DNA of 64,000 nt, taken from positions 1 through 64,000 of the forward strand of contig NZ_JAJGMW010000011.1 of the NCBI RefSeq assembly GCF_020782115.1, written 5' to 3'. Origin of the DNA: Leeuwenhoekiella parthenopeia. Lineage in GTDB: Bacteria; Bacteroidota; Bacteroidia; Flavobacteriales; Flavobacteriaceae. The notes beneath the pieces are model-generated. The model was not told the DNA's origin. It worked only from the letters and a program-made list of their open reading frames with translations, and searched no databases. This document shows, piece by piece, positions 61,797 through 64,000 of the stretch; the first letter of the stretch is position 1, and the number at the start of each line of letters is the position of its first letter. The translations under genes were made by a program, and so were the position numbers.

Positions 61797-62543
61797 TTAG
61801 GTTAACATTCCGCCATCAACCTGCAATACCTGCCCGGTAACGTAGGCGCTCATATCGCTGCCAAGAAACACACAGGCATTGGCAATATCTTCCGGAGTAC
61901 CACCGCGTTTAAGAGGAATAGCATCTCTCCAGCCGGCAACTACTTTTTCGTCTAGTTTTGCAGTCATTTCGGTCTCAATAAAACCGGGAGCCACCACATT
62001 GGTGCGTATGTTACGCGAACCCAATTCTAAGGCCATAGACTTTGAAAATCCAATAATACCGGCTTTTGAAGCTGCATAGTTTGCCTGCCCGGCATTTCCT
62101 TTTACGCCAACAACAGAGCTCATATTGATGATACTGCCATAACGCTGCTTAAGCATGGTACGCTGCACCGCTTTAGTCATATTAAAAATAGACTTCAGGT
62201 TTACCTCAATCACCTGATCAAAATCTTCTTCACTCATACGCATAAGCAGATTATCTTTGGTGATTCCGGCATTGTTTACCAAAACATCGATAGTATCAAA
62301 GTCTTCGCTTATTTGTTTAATAAGTTCCTGGCAATCTTCAAATGAAGCTGCGTTAGACTTATAGGCTTTGGCTTTAACCCCCATTGCCGTTAGTTCTTTT
62401 TCCAGTTCTTCGGCAGGACCGGCAGATGAACTGTATGTAAAAGCCACATTGGCTCCGTTTTGTGCAAAGACTTTAGCAATACCATGGCCTATACCGCGGC
62501 TTGCTCCGGTGATAATTGTGTTTTTTCCTTCTAAAAGTTTCAT
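61797..62543 (-). CDS. fabG: 3-oxoacyl-[ACP] reductase
   Basis: 248 aa short-chain dehydrogenase. TGASRGIG (12-19) binds NADPH; the catalytic Ser143, Tyr156 and Lys160 are in MSSVVG and YAASK; NNAG (90-93) is present. It reduces the beta-ketoacyl-ACP in fatty-acid elongation. Confidence 0.93.
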   Translation of the reverse strand: MKLLEGKNTIITGASRGIGHGIAKVFAQNGANVAFTYSSSAGPAEELEKELTAMGVKAKAYKSNAASFEDCQELIKQISEDFDTIDVLVNNAGITKDNLLMRMSEEDFDQVIEVNLKSIFNMTKAVQRTMLKQRYGSIINMSSVVGVKGNAGQANYAASKAGIIGFSKSMALELGSRNIRTNVVAPGFIETEMTAKLDEKVVAGWRDAIPLKRGGTPEDIANACVFLGSDMSAYVTGQVLQVDGGMLT

Positions 62544-62613
62544 TCTAATCGGGTATCAATAATTAGTTAGTTTGAAGAGCGGTAAATATAGGAAACTTGA
62601 AATGTTTGGGCAT

Positions 62614-62647
62614 AAAAAAACCGACACATTGTGGCGTGTCGGTTTTT
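62614..62647 (-). terminator. Terminator of sucD
   Basis: AAAACCGACACGCCACAATGTGTCGGTTTTTTT: CCGACAC and GTGTCGG pair around a 7-base loop, with a T-run on the minus strand. Confidence 0.9.
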
Positions 62648-62665
62648 AAATTTATTCTGAACCTA

Positions 62666-63538
62666 TTAGGCTAAAAGCTCTGCTACTTTTTTGCCAATTT
62701 CAGCAGGAGAGTCCACAACGTGTACTCCGTTTTCTCTTAAAATCTTCTTTTTATCTGCGGCAGACTCACCCTCTCCGGAAACAATAGCACCTGCGTGACC
62801 CATTGTTCTTCCTGCCGGGGCAGTCTCTCCAGCGATAAAACCGATAACCGGCTTTTTGGTGCCGCTGGCTTTAATCCATCGTGCAGCGTCGGCTTCAAGC
62901 TGACCACCTATCTCCCCGATCATTACTACAGCTTCGGTCTCTGGATCGTTTATAAGCAATTCTACAGCTTCTTTTGTGGTAGTCCCAATGATTGGGTCTC
63001 CACCTATTCCTATCGCAGTAGTTATTCCTAAACCTTGTTTTACAACCTGATCGGCAGCTTCATAAGTAAGGGTTCCTGATTTAGAAACGATGCCTACTTT
63101 TCCTTTTTTAAATACAAAGCCTGGCATAATACCCACTTTAGCCTCGCCGGGAGTAATAACTCCGGGGCAGTTAGGACCTATTAATCTGCAATCTTTGTCT
63201 TTGATATAGTCTGCAGCTTTAATCATATCTGATACAGGGATACCTTCAGTAATCGCAATGATTACCTTAATGCCGGCATCTGCAGCTTCCATTATAGCGT
63301 CAGCAGCAAAGGCTGGTGGTACAAAAATTATTGAAACATCTGCGCCGGTTTCTTTTACAGCATCCTCAACGGTGTTAAAAACCGGTTTGTCAAGATGGGA
63401 CTGTCCTCCTTTACCCGGAGTCACACCGCCTACTACATTAGTGCCGTATTCTATCATTTGACCCGCGTGAAAAGTACCTTCACTACCGGTAAAACCTTGT
63501 ACAATTATTTTGGAATCTTTATTAACTAAAACGCTCAT
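62666..63538 (-). CDS. sucD: Succinyl-CoA synthetase alpha subunit
   Basis: 290 aa. The CoA-binding [17 protein letters not shown] (about 16-32) and the phosphohistidine block [12 protein letters not shown] (about 247-258) are complete. It works with SucC (not in the window) in the TCA cycle. Preceded by a candidate -7 box TACTTTTG at 63562-63569 and followed by a strong terminator, so it is probably monocistronic. Confidence 0.95.
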   Translation of the reverse strand: MSVLVNKDSKIIVQGFTGSEGTFHAGQMIEYGTNVVGGVTPGKGGQSHLDKPVFNTVEDAVKETGADVSIIFVPPAFAADAIMEAADAGIKVIIAITEGIPVSDMIKAADYIKDKDCRLIGPNCPGVITPGEAKVGIMPGFVFKKGKVGIVSKSGTLTYEAADQVVKQGLGITTAIGIGGDPIIGTTTKEAVELLINDPETEAVVMIGEIGGQLEADAARWIKASGTKKPVIGFIAGETAPAGRTMGHAGAIVSGEGESAADKKKILRENGVHVVDSPAEIGKKVAELLA

Positions 63539-63561
63539 GAGTTGTTTAATTTTTGTGAAAG

Positions 63562-63569
63562 CAAAAGTA
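63562..63569 (-). promoter_or_regulatory. Candidate sucD -7 box TACTTTTG
   Basis: Exact TAnnTTTG on the minus strand, 23 bases upstream of the ATG; no clear -33 TTG at the usual distance. Confidence 0.4.
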
Positions 63570-63598
63570 ATTTTTTAAAGACGAAACCTAAAGGAATA

Positions 63599-64000
63599 TT
63601 AAGATTTTATGCGAATGTGGGCATCGATATTAAGCGGGTCTTCATCACTGGGCTGGCTTATTTGATACCCGCGATACAGGAGTCCGTCTTTAAGCTCCCA
63701 CATCGCCATAAAATGAATAATACCCACTTCTTCTTCCGGATTTTCTACGGTCTTAATATAATAGGTAAGGCGTATACTCGCCGTATTTCCTTCTTCAATC
63801 AGATGACTTACGGAAGAGCGCAGCGAGATGAATGATTTGCCCATTTCCTTAGACATATTAGAAATGTCGTCATAAGTCATTTTAGAAAAGCCTGTTGAAG
63901 CATTCCAATATAATTCTGCTTCTTTATGCAGGTATTTTTTGAGAACAGTGGGATCATTAAAAAAATCGGATTCGTATAAGCCTTTTACAAGTTCTTTAGC
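63599..64000 (-). CDS. NTF2/SnoaL-like protein, 5' end beyond the window
   Basis: The open frame continues through the right edge: 133 residues are visible, from AKELVKGLYESDFFNDP to the stop, so the apparent ATG at 63880 is internal. The layout (LKKYLHKEAELYWNASTGF, HFMAMWELKDGLLYRGYQIS) is that of an NTF2-like cone fold with no obvious catalytic signature. Confidence 0.7.
   Translation of the reverse strand, partial: AKELVKGLYESDFFNDPTVLKKYLHKEAELYWNASTGFSKMTYDDISNMSKEMGKSFISLRSSVSHLIEEGNTASIRLTYYIKTVENPEEEVGIIHFMAMWELKDGLLYRGYQISQPSDEDPLNIDAHIRIKS

Overview
The window is chromosomal DNA from a member of the Flavobacteriaceae (Bacteroidota). The grounds are a complete hisGDCBH-hisA-hisF-hisIE operon in the Bacteroidota layout, secreted proteins ending their signal peptides in the usual A-Q, little Shine-Dalgarno signal, and promoter candidates of the TTG / TAnnTTTG type. 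I cannot fix the genus. No rRNA, tRNA or CRISPR array was recognised.

Layout. Bases 1-227 hold the start of an IS3-type transposase running off the left edge. Bases 260-2056 hold a lipoprotein-type methyltransferase and a quinone-reductase-like enzyme. Bases 2374-10201 are a tandem duplication of a secreted module: a large TPR-CHAT (caspase-like) protein followed by small Cys-containing MORN-like proteins. One CHAT gene is intact; the other carries two one-base frameshifts and one MORN copy carries one. Bases 10409-15818 hold a DMT exporter, a lipoprotein, a flavin reductase, a selO/msrA redox cluster and an Hcp-like secreted protein. Bases 16159-25294 hold a YtxH-like protein, a giant Asp-box propeller protein, a beta-barrel, an LpxD-like acyltransferase, a GH3 glucosidase, a Crp-family regulator and a cold-shock protein. 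Bases 25778-46058 are mostly housekeeping: TreS-maltokinase, alcohol dehydrogenase, a J-domain protein, stand-alone CheB, an OmpA/TPR protein, an MBL hydrolase, a PepSY protein, a pseudouridine synthase, an amine-oxidase-like flavoprotein, a DoxX-like pair, a DEAD-box helicase, the agmatine-to-putrescine pair aguA/aguB, and recQ. Bases 48988-57363 are the histidine operon on the minus strand. Bases 57484-64000 hold an OmpA/HhH pair, a prohibitin-like protein, a VWA membrane protein, fabG, sucD and a truncated NTF2-like gene.

How parts work together. The histidine operon is preceded by an 18-codon leader ORF with four consecutive His codons. Its last codons can pair with the 5' arm of a strong terminator just before hisG, which is a textbook attenuator. 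The operon also carries two non-his genes: a four-helix-bundle S23 protein and a small TTG-started membrane protein. Palindromic repeats have entered it so deeply that HisH and HisB have repeat-encoded N-termini and HisA an internal repeat-encoded peptide. The hisC/hisB junction is a decayed 120-bp tandem duplication.

A second genome-wide feature is degenerate heptanucleotide-periodic DNA in several intergenic gaps. The best candidates for undescribed biology are the duplicated CHAT-MORN module with its shared promoter/operator and the repeat-invaded his operon.
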